Below are positions 1 through 8,480 of a stretch of DNA of 64,000 bases, one piece after another. The stretch is from Lachnospiraceae bacterium NC2008. Its GTDB lineage: Bacteria > Bacillota > Clostridia > Lachnospirales > Lachnospiraceae. The stretch covers positions 243,649 to 307,648 of the forward strand of contig JHWS01000005.1 in the NCBI GenBank assembly GCA_000687675.1. Direction: 5' to 3'. Under the pieces are notes generated by a model. It had not been told where the DNA came from. It saw only the letters and a list, made by a program, of their open reading frames with translations, and searched no databases. The number at the start of each line of letters is the position of its first letter. The first letter of the stretch is position 1. Made by a program: the position numbers and the translations under genes.

Positions 1-1
1 A

Positions 2-1516
2 TCTCTTATGGGGGATATACAGACAGAGGTTCTTAAGAATACTCTTATTACAAGATATGGAGTTGATGTAACCTTTAGCGATGGAAAGATATGCTACAAG
101 GAAACTATAGACGGCTCAGCTATTGGCGTAGGGCATTTTGAACCGCTTCGTCACTATGCAGAAGCACAGATTAAATTAGAACCTCTTGAAAGAGGTGCAG
201 GTATGGAGTATGACGCTGACCTGTCTACTGACCTGCTTGATAAGAACTGGCAGAGACTTATCCTTACCCATATGCAGGAACGGTGGCACAGAGGTGTTCT
301 TATAGGTGCACCACTTACTGATGTCAAACTTACTTTGGTGGCAGGTAAGGCTCATGTTAAGCATACTGAAGGCGGCGACTTTAGACAGGCAACATACAGA
401 AGTATAAGACAGGGACTTATGAAACTAAGAGAAATGGGTTCCTGCAGAATACTAGAGCCATACTATGAATATACACTCAGGATTCCTGACAATCTTGTGG
501 GAAGGGCTATGACTGATATAGCTTCTATGAATGGAACCTCTTCCATTACAGATAATGATTATGAAAACAACCTTACTACCCTTACAGGCAAGGCCCCGGT
601 ATCTACTATGAATGGATATCTTAAAGAGGTTACTGCTTATTCTAAGGGACTTGGAGAATTATCTCTTTCTCTTGCAGGTTATGAGCTATGCCATAACGAA
701 GAGGAGGTTATTGCTTCCCATCCGTATAATCCGGAAAGTGATATAAGAAATACACCTGACTCAGTATTTTGTATGCATGGAGCAGGTACAGTGATTCCTT
801 GGAATCAGGTGGATGAGTATAAACATGTAGCATACGATGAATCGCTTGGGACAGCTTCTCTAATATCGGATAAGGAATCTCTTAACCTGTCTAAGGCTGC
901 CAATGAAAAAAGGAAACAATTCGAGAAAACTACTAATGATGACTTATTTGTATCAACTGAGGAGATAGACCAGATTCTAACCCAAAACTCACTTGCCAAT
1001 GCCAGCGTGCAAAGAAAGAACTGGGGCTATAGACCTTCTAAACCGAAACCAGTAACTGACGTGGTATACAAGGGAACTGTATACAAAGAAAAATATATGC
1101 TGGTAGATGGATATAATCTTATATTTGCCTGGGAAGAACTTGGAAGTTTGGCAAAAGAGTCGCTTAATGCAGCATCAGGCAAACTTAACGATTTATTATG
1201 TAACTATCAGGCTATTACAGGAATAAATCTGATTGTAGTCTATGATGCATATAAGCTTAAGGGACATAAAACAGAGGAGAATCCTTATCATAATATTACT
1301 GTTGTATATACCAAAGAGGCTCAGACAGCTGACCAGTATATAGAACGATATGCTAATAAGCATGCAGGCAAATATGATATTACAGTTGTAACTTCTGATG
1401 GCCTTGAGCAAGTTATTATAAGAGGTCAAGGCTGCAAACTAATCTCTTCAAGAGAATTTATAAAGCATATGGAAGTTACCAGTAAAGAATTCAATGAGCT
1501 TCACGGGGTAAAGTAA
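2..1516 (+). CDS. TetM-like ribosomal GTPase, C-terminal part, fused to a Rae1/YacP-type NYN nuclease domain (5' end outside window)
   Basis: The reading frame is open from base 2, and the codons before the first ATG (base 8) continue the homologous motif SLMGDIQTEVL, so the gene begins upstream of the window. Counting from that ATG, residues 1 to about 250 resemble domains III-V of EF-G and of tetracycline ribosomal-protection proteins (the DFR...LEPY stretch is visible); the G domain is not seen. Residues about 355-490 form a NYN/PIN-like nuclease domain that starts at VDGYNLIF and has acidic positions in VVYDAY, TADQYIER and VTSDG, like Bacillus Rae1, which cuts mRNA in the ribosomal A site. 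The fusion suggests a factor that enters the ribosome and may cleave mRNA there. A Nudix-PgeF gene follows after 11 bases. Tetracycline resistance cannot be claimed. Confidence 0.85.
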   Translation, partial: SLMGDIQTEVLKNTLITRYGVDVTFSDGKICYKETIDGSAIGVGHFEPLRHYAEAQIKLEPLERGAGMEYDADLSTDLLDKNWQRLILTHMQERWHRGVLIGAPLTDVKLTLVAGKAHVKHTEGGDFRQATYRSIRQGLMKLREMGSCRILEPYYEYTLRIPDNLVGRAMTDIASMNGTSSITDNDYENNLTTLTGKAPVSTMNGYLKEVTAYSKGLGELSLSLAGYELCHNEEEVIASHPYNPESDIRNTPDSVFCMHGAGTVIPWNQVDEYKHVAYDESLGTASLISDKESLNLSKAANEKRKQFEKTTNDDLFVSTEEIDQILTQNSLANASVQRKNWGYRPSKPKPVTDVVYKGTVYKEKYMLVDGYNLIFAWEELGSLAKESLNAASGKLNDLLCNYQAITGINLIVVYDAYKLKGHKTEENPYHNITVVYTKEAQTADQYIERYANKHAGKYDITVVTSDGLEQVIIRGQGCKLISSREFIKHMEVTSKEFNELHGVK

Positions 1517-1527
1517 AAGGAATATAG

Positions 1528-2793
1528 ATGATAGCTACAACACTTTGCTATATAAAAAATAATAAGGACGAATATCTTCTTCTTCACAGAGTAAAAAAGG
1601 TTAATGATATTAATGAAGGAAAGTGGATAGGAGTTGGAGGCAAGCTTGAAGAGGGCGAGACTCCTGACCAGTGCGTAGTTCGTGAGGTATACGAAGAAAC
1701 AGGGCTTACTCTTACAAACTACCACTGCCACGGCCTTGTAAAGTTTATATCTGACCAGTATGAAGCTGAGGATATGTATCTGTATTCAGCAGATGGATAT
1801 GATGGCAGCCTTATAGAAGACTGCAATGAAGGAGAACTTGTCTGGGTTCATAAGGATAAAGTTCTTGAACTTCCAACATGGGAGGGAGACAAATACTTTC
1901 TTAAGCCTCTTTTAGAAGGTCAGAATAGAATAGATATGCTTGTGGAATATAAAGGGGATGAACTTGTAAGATGTGAAAATCTTGCTAGTCCGGTTAATAC
2001 CATAAAGAGTAATGTATTAACCTATCCTCATGGATTTTCAACAAGAACAGGCGGGGTAAGTGAAGGTATTTACAAGTCACTTAACCTTGGTATGAAACTT
2101 GGAGATGATTGGAGACGAGTATGGGAGAATTATAATCGATTCTTATCATCTGTTGGAATAAAGCAAAGAGACTTTGTATGTGGTAATCAGGTTCATGGTA
2201 ATTCTGTTCACATTGCAACTTCTAAGGACCTTCGAGTAGCTTATGGAAAAGGTAATATCTATGAAGTAGATGGATATGTAACTAATGAGCCTGGAGTACC
2301 TATTGTAGTATTTACAGCAGACTGTGTACCTGTTCTTTTAGAAGATAGAAAGCATGGAGTTATAGGTGCTCTTCACTGTGGCTGGAGAAGTACAGTAGCA
2401 GATATAGAAAAAGAAGGCATAGATAAGATGGTACTTCTAGGAGCTAGAAAAGAGAATATACATATAGCAATAGGACCTGCAATAGAAGCTTCCTGTTTTG
2501 AAGTTGGAAGTGAAGTTGTAGAGGCAGCAGAAAAACTTATAGGCGGTGCCGCCAGCAGGTTTTATGAAAAGGAAACTGACAAAGTAACTGGAGAGATTAT
2601 CCGGTGCAAGTTTTTACTAAACCTTAAAGGAATAATAAAAGAGCGTTTTACTCAGCTTGGAGTAAAAGAAGAATTTATAGAAATAATTAATGAATGTACT
2701 ATGTGTAATCCAGACAAATTCTGGTCTCACAGATATACTAAAGGACAAAGAGGAAGTCAGGCTTCTATAATCTCTATTCCACCTCTAAAATAA
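1528..2793 (+). CDS. Nudix hydrolase fused to PgeF/YfiH-type (Cu-oxidase_4) protein
   Basis: This 421-residue protein joins two enzymes that are usually separate. Residues 1-140 carry a complete Nudix box, a G-x5-E followed by REVYEETGL, typical of MutT-like 8-oxo-dGTP pyrophosphatases. Residues about 165-421 match the PgeF/YfiH family (purine nucleoside phosphorylase or peptidoglycan-editing activity), with the metal-site motifs NQVHGNSVH, FTADCVPVLLED and LHCGWRS. Both halves would act in the cytosol on nucleotides or muropeptides, so a housecleaning role is likely. It sits 11 bases after the GTPase/NYN gene, probably in one operon. Domain calls are firm; the true substrates are not. Confidence 0.9.
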   Translation: MIATTLCYIKNNKDEYLLLHRVKKVNDINEGKWIGVGGKLEEGETPDQCVVREVYEETGLTLTNYHCHGLVKFISDQYEAEDMYLYSADGYDGSLIEDCNEGELVWVHKDKVLELPTWEGDKYFLKPLLEGQNRIDMLVEYKGDELVRCENLASPVNTIKSNVLTYPHGFSTRTGGVSEGIYKSLNLGMKLGDDWRRVWENYNRFLSSVGIKQRDFVCGNQVHGNSVHIATSKDLRVAYGKGNIYEVDGYVTNEPGVPIVVFTADCVPVLLEDRKHGVIGALHCGWRSTVADIEKEGIDKMVLLGARKENIHIAIGPAIEASCFEVGSEVVEAAEKLIGGAASRFYEKETDKVTGEIIRCKFLLNLKGIIKERFTQLGVKEEFIEIINECTMCNPDKFWSHRYTKGQRGSQASIISIPPLK

Positions 2794-2831
2794 AGGGGAT
2801 AAAGGGAATAAAGCTATAAAAGGGAATCTTT

Positions 2832-3299
2832 ATGGAATATAAAATATATCCAGCAAAAACAGAAGAGTGGGAAGATGCTATGGCTCTATCCTGGAGGGTG
2901 TTTAATATATACGAAGCTCCAGAATACAGTCAGGAAGGCATAGACAGTTTTCTTAACTTTATTTCAGATCAAAACCTATACAAGATGTTTTGCAGAGGGT
3001 TCTATAAACTCTACCTTGCTAAAGATAGTGATGGAAAACTGTTAGGTGTAATAGGTGTTAGAAATAAAAATCATATATCTTTACTATTTGTTGAAAGCAA
3101 GGCTCATAAGCAGGGAATAGGTTCAGCTCTTATGGACTATGCCTTAAAAGAAATAAGAGGTCATTATCATTTGGAATATGCAACGGTTAATTCCTCAACT
3201 TATGCAGAAGGCTTTTATCACAAACTTGGTTTCGTTGATATGGGGCCTAAGCAGGAGAGCCAGGGTTTAATTTACACCCCAATGCAAATTATCTTTTAA
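2832..3299 (+). CDS. GNAT-family N-acetyltransferase
   Basis: A 155-residue cytosolic protein with the GNAT fold. The acetyl-CoA binding segment is seen around residues 80-105 (LLFVESKAHKQGIGSALM), followed by the late NSSTYAEGFYHKLGF motif typical of the C-terminal strand-helix unit. The substrate cannot be told from the sequence. It lies 38 bases after the Nudix-PgeF gene and may be the last gene of that operon; about 130 bases of AT-rich sequence without a clear signal follow. Confidence 0.85.
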   Translation: MEYKIYPAKTEEWEDAMALSWRVFNIYEAPEYSQEGIDSFLNFISDQNLYKMFCRGFYKLYLAKDSDGKLLGVIGVRNKNHISLLFVESKAHKQGIGSALMDYALKEIRGHYHLEYATVNSSTYAEGFYHKLGFVDMGPKQESQGLIYTPMQIIF

Positions 3300-3433
3300 T
3301 ATCACTTCAGAATAAAAACTACCAATCGGTCGTAAAAATACGAATATATAGTTGCAATCTTTTTGGGAATACCTTATTATATGTCTAGAAGATATTAATA
3401 AGTTTTTTTCACATACATATTAGGAGATATTAC

Positions 3434-4087
3434 ATGAAAGAAGACTACTTAAAGAAGTTAAGATTTTGCGGTATATTTGGAATTATTAATTTCTTATCCT
3501 ATCTTGCAGGAGTTCTATTTGCACCACTTGCCTATCCGGGATATGACTGGATGAGCCAGGCAGTAAGTGATTTATCAGCAGACACAGCTCCATCACTTAT
3601 GCTTTGGAAACAGCTTACAGCACTGTATGGATCCACAGGACTTGTTTCTGTTATGGCTGTATGCATATATGTTTCAGTTACAAAAGCTGGAAATAAAATA
3701 TTCAGAGCTGGTATCTATTTATTTGCCATAATGAATTGGATATCAAGTATAGGGTATGAGATGTTTCCACTTTCTAAAGCGGGGAAAGAAATTAAGGGTT
3801 TCCAAAACATTATGCATGTATATGTTATAACTGCAGCAGTAGTAGTTACTTCTATAGTCTCGCTGATACTCATTATAGTTGGAGGTTTCAGGAAGACTAA
3901 AAATATAGAAACTGCAATCTGGGCAGCTATAGCTTTAGCCATGATGTTTATAGGTGCTATAGGTACGGGAGCTGTACCTAAACAGTATTTTGGTATAGTA
4001 GAGAGATTCAGTGTATTTGCTGCTGTAGGATTTGATATGATTCTGGGTATACAATTACTTAGAGGAGCATACAAAACTCAGGAGTAA
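3434..4087 (+). CDS. DUF998-type multi-pass membrane protein
   Basis: A 217-residue protein with about six hydrophobic segments (near residues 10-30, 60-80, 90-110, 130-150, 160-180 and 190-210). The early part, with AYPGYDWMSQAVSDLSA after the first membrane segment, matches the DUF998 family of small integral membrane proteins of unknown function. RBS: ggag, about 8 bases before the ATG. It appears to be a single-gene unit ended by the hairpin at 4109-4147. Confidence 0.75.
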   Translation: MKEDYLKKLRFCGIFGIINFLSYLAGVLFAPLAYPGYDWMSQAVSDLSADTAPSLMLWKQLTALYGSTGLVSVMAVCIYVSVTKAGNKIFRAGIYLFAIMNWISSIGYEMFPLSKAGKEIKGFQNIMHVYVITAAVVVTSIVSLILIIVGGFRKTKNIETAIWAAIALAMMFIGAIGTGAVPKQYFGIVERFSVFAAVGFDMILGIQLLRGAYKTQE

Positions 4088-4108
4088 ATAATACAATGAT
4101 ATAAATTA

Positions 4109-4147
4109 AAACCCTATGGAGGCAAATTTCATGCTGACATAGGGTTT
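4109..4147 (+). terminator. Rho-independent terminator-like hairpin
   Basis: A perfect 10-bp stem (aaaccctatg / catagggttt) with a 19-base loop, followed by an AT-rich tail (atttaattt). It lies 21 bases after the DUF998 gene. The long loop makes it a weaker terminator than others in the window. Confidence 0.6.
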
Positions 4148-4270
4148 ATTTAATTTATGTTAATTATTTTTAGAGAAATTATTAAAAAAATGTGGTAAAA
4201 TATCTTAAACTTTATAATTAAGATAAGTGTCTTTATTTTTAAGGTTGGTAATCGGGGGAATAGTATACAA

Positions 4271-4879
4271 ATGAATAAGAATCAGATTCCTGAACAAATA
4301 GAGGGCATAGATGTTCAGGCAGGAATCACTAATTCAGGCTCGGAGGAAATCTTTCTTCGTGGTCTGGTAGATTTCTATAAGCTAATTGAAAATAAAAGCT
4401 CAAAGATTGAAAGCTGTATGTTAGAGGGTAAGGTTAGGGAACTTATTATAGAAGTTCATGGCCTAAAGAATACAGCCAGGATGATTGGTGCCCTGGAGCT
4501 TTCTGAAAAGTTTAAAAAAGTCGAAGAGATGGAAGGTCACTTTGACGATGAAGAGATTTTTGAAAGCACTGACCAGGTACTTGCTTATTACAAATCATTT
4601 ATAGATATACTTAAGCCTATTGCTGATTCAGATAATGATGAAAAGAAGCACATTAGTAAAGACGATTTTATTAGCCTTCTTACAACTTTAAAAGAAGCTA
4701 TGGATGACTTTAATCTAGATGGTGCTGATAAAACCATGAAAGAGTTAAACAGTGTAGTTATACCTGATGCTCTTGTAAGTGGCATAAAAGAATTGGATGC
4801 CTTAGTAGCTGATGTAGCTATGGAAGAGGTTATCAATCTTACTGAAAAGTTAATAAAAGAAAGTGCTAGTTGTTTCTAA
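4271..4879 (+). CDS. HPt (histidine phosphotransfer) domain protein
   Basis: A 202-residue cytosolic protein. The HPt signature VHGLKNTARMIGA places the phospho-accepting histidine at H63, within an all-helical domain (about residues 25-110). The second half (about 115-200) is also helical and may be a second, degenerate HPt-like unit without the histidine. It would relay phosphate from a hybrid histidine kinase, not present in the window, to a response regulator, very probably the one encoded 21 bases downstream. The start has a ggggga element about 10 bases upstream. Confidence 0.8.
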   Translation: MNKNQIPEQIEGIDVQAGITNSGSEEIFLRGLVDFYKLIENKSSKIESCMLEGKVRELIIEVHGLKNTARMIGALELSEKFKKVEEMEGHFDDEEIFESTDQVLAYYKSFIDILKPIADSDNDEKKHISKDDFISLLTTLKEAMDDFNLDGADKTMKELNSVVIPDALVSGIKELDALVADVAMEEVINLTEKLIKESASCF

Positions 4880-4900
4880 GTTAAAAGGGGAGAAACTGTA

Positions 4901-5680
4901 ATGGCAAAGATGAAGTTGCTGTTAGTGAGAAGCAAGGCGGGATTCCTAGTTAAATCATTTGCAAAGTATATTGCTTCTGACGAGGTGGATCTAATAGAAG
5001 TAGATCCTAATATCAACGCTATTAATGCTGTTGTTGACGGTGCCGACGGTATTATCGTATATGCTGGTTTTGGTATCGAGGAACAAAAAGATGTAATTGT
5101 ATATATTAAAGATAAGGTTATTGAAGAGAGCTTGCTATTATTCCTTATTGAAGGTGATTATGGAATAGAGGATACCTTGTCTTTACTTACCAGCCAGTCT
5201 GTAACACATATCTTTAGAAGACCTGTGGATATTAAAGAAGCTGCTTTGGTTATAAGAGACTATGTGGAGCAGGATGGAAGAAAGAGTAAGAAGACTATTC
5301 TGGTTCTTGATGACTCAGGAGCCATGCTTCGAAATCTAAAATCTTGGCTTGGTAGCAAGTACGTAGTTGTTCCTGCTAACTCAGGTATTATGGCAATAAA
5401 ATACATAAGCAGAAAGATTCCAGATCTTGTACTTCTCGATTATGAGATGCCTATTGTTGATGGTAAGCAGGTTCTGGAGATGATACGAACGGAGACGGAG
5501 TTTGCAGATATTCCTGTTATATTCCTTACAAGTAAGGGAGACAAGGAAACTGTTATGGGAACCATGGCTCTGCATCCACAGGGATATATGTTAAAATCTC
5601 TTAGTCCTTCTGAAATAGTTAAGAATGTAGACGACTTTTTTGAAAGAAACGAGAATGAGAAAAAGCAGAAAAAAATATAA
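4901..5680 (+). CDS. Response regulator with degenerate N-terminal and intact C-terminal receiver domains
   Basis: A 259-residue protein with no DNA-binding output. Residues about 131-255 are a full receiver domain: acidic pocket D137/D138, phospho-acceptor D180 in LVLLDYEMP, T210 and K232. Residues 1-125 look like a receiver fold that has lost the acceptor Asp and has Arg at the usual Lys position (FRRPVD). It follows the HPt gene closely, so the pair probably forms a phosphorelay branch. Output must come by protein-protein contact. A strong terminator follows. Confidence 0.85.
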   Translation: MAKMKLLLVRSKAGFLVKSFAKYIASDEVDLIEVDPNINAINAVVDGADGIIVYAGFGIEEQKDVIVYIKDKVIEESLLLFLIEGDYGIEDTLSLLTSQSVTHIFRRPVDIKEAALVIRDYVEQDGRKSKKTILVLDDSGAMLRNLKSWLGSKYVVVPANSGIMAIKYISRKIPDLVLLDYEMPIVDGKQVLEMIRTETEFADIPVIFLTSKGDKETVMGTMALHPQGYMLKSLSPSEIVKNVDDFFERNENEKKQKKI

Positions 5681-5697
5681 TATTTAAAAGCTAAACA

Positions 5698-5735
5698 AAG
5701 GAGAACCTAACTTATAGGTTCTCCTTGCATTATTT
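5698..5735 (+). terminator. Rho-independent terminator
   Basis: A perfect 12-bp stem (aaggagaaccta / taggttctcctt) with a 5-base loop, ending the HPt/response-regulator unit. The tail (gcattattt) is only moderately T-rich. Confidence 0.75.
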
Positions 5736-5793
5736 ACGGGCATAAGAACATTGATTATAATATAGAAAAAACTTTAGAAGCGAGACAGAAAAT

Positions 5794-7089
5794 ATGAAGA
5801 ACATTGGTGATATTAAACCATTTGAAAAGAAACTATATCTTAGCTCTCCAACTATGCACGGAGAAGAACTTAAATATATGACAGAGGCATATGAGACTAA
5901 CTGGATGAGTACAGTTGGTGCCAATATCAATACTCTTGAAGAAGAAGTGGCTGCCTATGTTGGTGTTAAATACGCAGTTGCTCTTTCATGCGGAACAGCA
6001 GCTCTTCACCTTGCAACCAAGCTTGCTGGAGAAAAGTTATATGGCCAGGCCAGACCAGAGGTAGGAACACTTCAGGGGCATAAGGTATTCGCAACAGATA
6101 TGACCTTTGATGCAACTATTAATCCTATAGCTTATGAAAATGGTGAGGCTGTCTTTATTGATACAGAAGCTGACACATGGAATATGAATCCAGATGCACT
6201 TGAAAAGGCATTTGACATGTATCCTGATGTAAAGCTTGTTGTAGTAGCTCATCTTTATGGTACTCCAGCAAAGATGGATAAGATAAAGAAGATATGCGAT
6301 GCTCATGGAGCACTTATTATAGAAGATGCAGCAGAAAGCCTTGGCGCTGAGTATAAGCTTGATGGAGCATGGGTTCAGACAGGTTCTCTTGGAAATTATA
6401 ACTGCATATCATTTAATGGAAATAAGATTATCACTGGTTCTTCAGGTGGTATGTTCCTAACAGATAGTAAAGAAGATGCTGAGAAGGTTCGTAAGTGGTC
6501 TACTCAGTCAAGAGAGGCAGCGCCTTGGTATCAGCATGAGGAGATAGGTTATAACTATCGTATGAGTAATGTTATAGCTGGTGTTGTAAGAGGACAGTTC
6601 CCTTACCTTGGAGAACATATTGCTCAGAAGAAGGCAATTTATGAAAGATACAAAGAAGGATTTAAGGGACTTCCAATTAGGATGAATCCATTTGACGAAG
6701 CTAATTCAAAACCTAACTTCTGGCTCTCATGTGCTCTTATAGATGAGGAGGCTATGTCACCTATGGTTCGCGGCGACCAGGACTACCTTTACACAAGTGA
6801 AAAAGGCAAAACTAATCCTCACGAGCTTTTAGAAGCAATTGCTATGTTAAATGCTGAAGGCCGTCCAATCTGGAAGCCTATGCACCTTCAGCCAATTTAT
6901 AGAAGTCATAAGTTTGTAACTGCCAGGGGTAATGGACGCGGACAGTCCAATGCTTATATCAGTTCAGATAGTATATCAGATGTAGGCGCAGATATATTTA
7001 GAAGAGGTCTTTGCCTTCCTTCTGATAACAAGATGACACCTGACCAGCAGGACGCTGTTATCGACGTAATAAAAAGATGCTTTGAATAA
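5794..7089 (+). CDS. DegT/DnrJ/EryC1/StrS-family PLP-dependent sugar aminotransferase
   Basis: A 431-residue cytosolic enzyme. Family motifs are clear: SCGTAALHLA near residue 66, the IIEDAAESLGAEY pocket with the PLP-contacting Asp, and the Schiff-base lysine K211 in FNGNKIITGSSGG. Such enzymes transaminate nucleotide-activated 4-keto sugars (PglE-like). It starts a tight run of four genes: aminotransferase, sugar-phosphate transferase, acyltransferase and GT4, the order expected for making and transferring a bacillosamine-like amino sugar. The upstream 4,6-dehydratase (PglF type) is not in the window. Confidence 0.92.
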   Translation: MKNIGDIKPFEKKLYLSSPTMHGEELKYMTEAYETNWMSTVGANINTLEEEVAAYVGVKYAVALSCGTAALHLATKLAGEKLYGQARPEVGTLQGHKVFATDMTFDATINPIAYENGEAVFIDTEADTWNMNPDALEKAFDMYPDVKLVVVAHLYGTPAKMDKIKKICDAHGALIIEDAAESLGAEYKLDGAWVQTGSLGNYNCISFNGNKIITGSSGGMFLTDSKEDAEKVRKWSTQSREAAPWYQHEEIGYNYRMSNVIAGVVRGQFPYLGEHIAQKKAIYERYKEGFKGLPIRMNPFDEANSKPNFWLSCALIDEEAMSPMVRGDQDYLYTSEKGKTNPHELLEAIAMLNAEGRPIWKPMHLQPIYRSHKFVTARGNGRGQSNAYISSDSISDVGADIFRRGLCLPSDNKMTPDQQDAVIDVIKRCFE

Positions 7090-7104
7090 GACTGGAAATT
7101 AAAG

Positions 7105-7842
7105 ATGAAGATTATTGGAAAGATAGTTAAATTTACTGTAAAGGTTGGGCTTATAGCTGGAGCTATAGCATTTGTCTTTGATAGGATAGGACAGAAAAAA
7201 GAGACAAAGAAGAGCCATGTTCACAGATATAATGGACCATATGAAAAATACGTAAAAAGACCACTGGACTGCTTTGTAGCAACTTGCGCTCTTGTTCTTC
7301 TTTCTCCTCTTATGCTTGTTACATCATACCTAGTTAAAAAGAAGCTTGGCTCACCTGTTTTATTTAAGCAGGCAAGACCAGGTAAGGGCGGAAAGATATT
7401 CAACCTCTATAAGTTTAGAAGTATGACAGATGAGAAGGATGCTGATGGTAACCTGCTTCCTGATGAAGTTAGACTTACAGGCTTTGGTAAGAAACTTAGA
7501 GAAAGTTCACTTGATGAACTACCTGAATTAATAAATATGGTTAAGGGAGATATGTCCCTGGTTGGTCCAAGACCACTTCTTGTTCAATATCTTCCACTTT
7601 ATAATTCATATCAGGCCAGACGCCACGAAGTAAGATCTGGTCTTACAGGACTTGCTCAGGCCAATGGTAGAAATGCTATTAGCTGGGAAGAGAAGTTTGA
7701 TTATGATGTTCAGTATGTAGACAATATAACATTTAAGGGTGATTTAAAGATTATTCTTGATACATTCTTAGCTGTAATAAAGCGTGAAGGAATTAATGAA
7801 AATGGAAGTGCTACCATGGAACCTTTTAAGGGGAATGAGTAG
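7105..7842 (+). CDS. Initiating polyprenyl-phosphate sugar-1-phosphate transferase (PglC/WbaP type)
   Basis: A 245-residue membrane enzyme that loads the first sugar phosphate on undecaprenyl phosphate. A hydrophobic N-terminus (about residues 8-27) is followed by KRPLDCFVATCALVLLSPL, the typical re-entrant helix, then KFRSM and the catalytic Asp-Glu pair in SSLDELPELINM, and SLVGPRPL. The family minimum is about 200 residues; the extra N-terminal hydrophobic segment of about 45 residues is unusual for PglC-type enzymes. It lies 15 bases after the aminotransferase gene. Confidence 0.92.
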   Translation: MKIIGKIVKFTVKVGLIAGAIAFVFDRIGQKKETKKSHVHRYNGPYEKYVKRPLDCFVATCALVLLSPLMLVTSYLVKKKLGSPVLFKQARPGKGGKIFNLYKFRSMTDEKDADGNLLPDEVRLTGFGKKLRESSLDELPELINMVKGDMSLVGPRPLLVQYLPLYNSYQARRHEVRSGLTGLAQANGRNAISWEEKFDYDVQYVDNITFKGDLKIILDTFLAVIKREGINENGSATMEPFKGNE

Positions 7843-7871
7843 ACTAATAAGTATAAAGGGAAATAAAAATA

Positions 7872-8480
7872 ATGAGTAATGTAGTAATTATCGGAGCATC
7901 AGGCCACGGAAAAGTTGTGGCTGATATTGTTAATAAATCAGGGGATAAGCTTCTTGGTTTTCTAGATGATGATTTATCTCTTGGATATGAATTTTGTGGT
8001 TATCCTATTATGGGGTCAGTAAGTGATTATGATAAGGTTATTGGCGCCAGCTTTGTTATAGCTATAGGTAATCCTGAAATAAGAGAAAGAATAAGCCAGT
8101 CTATCAAGGCTCCTTTTTATACAGCAATTCATCCATCAGCTCAGATTAGCGGTATTGATGTTGCTATCGGAGAAGGAACTGTTGTTATGCCTGGGGCTAT
8201 TATTAATAGCGGTGCCAAGATTGGAAGACACTGTATTATTAACTCGGCAGCAGTTGTAGAACATGACAATCTTATAGCTGATTTTGTTCATGTATCGGTT
8301 GGGGCCCATATAGCAGGTACAGTAACAGTTGGAGCCAGAACTATGCTTGGAGTTGGCTCTGCAGTTAAGAATAATGTATCAATTACCAGTGACTGCACTA
8401 TAGGTGCAGGTGCAGTAGTTGTAGATAATATAGAAGAAAGTGGAACATATGTAGGCGTTCCAGCTAAGAAAGTTATATGA
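7872..8480 (+). CDS. PglD/NeuD-family sugar O/N-acetyltransferase
   Basis: A 202-residue enzyme with the two-part PglD/NeuD layout: an N-terminal Rossmann-like domain (VVIGASGHGKVVADIV) that binds the UDP-sugar, and a C-terminal left-handed beta helix of hexapeptide repeats (about residues 85-195; GEGTVVMPGAIIN, IGAGAVVV). Catalytic His is likely H137 in AAVVEHD. It should acetylate the amino sugar made by the aminotransferase upstream. Its stop codon overlaps the next gene by 4 bases. Confidence 0.92.
   Translation: MSNVVIIGASGHGKVVADIVNKSGDKLLGFLDDDLSLGYEFCGYPIMGSVSDYDKVIGASFVIAIGNPEIRERISQSIKAPFYTAIHPSAQISGIDVAIGEGTVVMPGAIINSGAKIGRHCIINSAAVVEHDNLIADFVHVSVGAHIAGTVTVGARTMLGVGSAVKNNVSITSDCTIGAGAVVVDNIEESGTYVGVPAKKVI

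Noticed and set aside
2..1516. Tetracycline-resistance gene
   Set aside because: Similarity to TetM covers domains III-V only; the fused NYN domain and low identity to resistance proteins argue against calling it a resistance gene.
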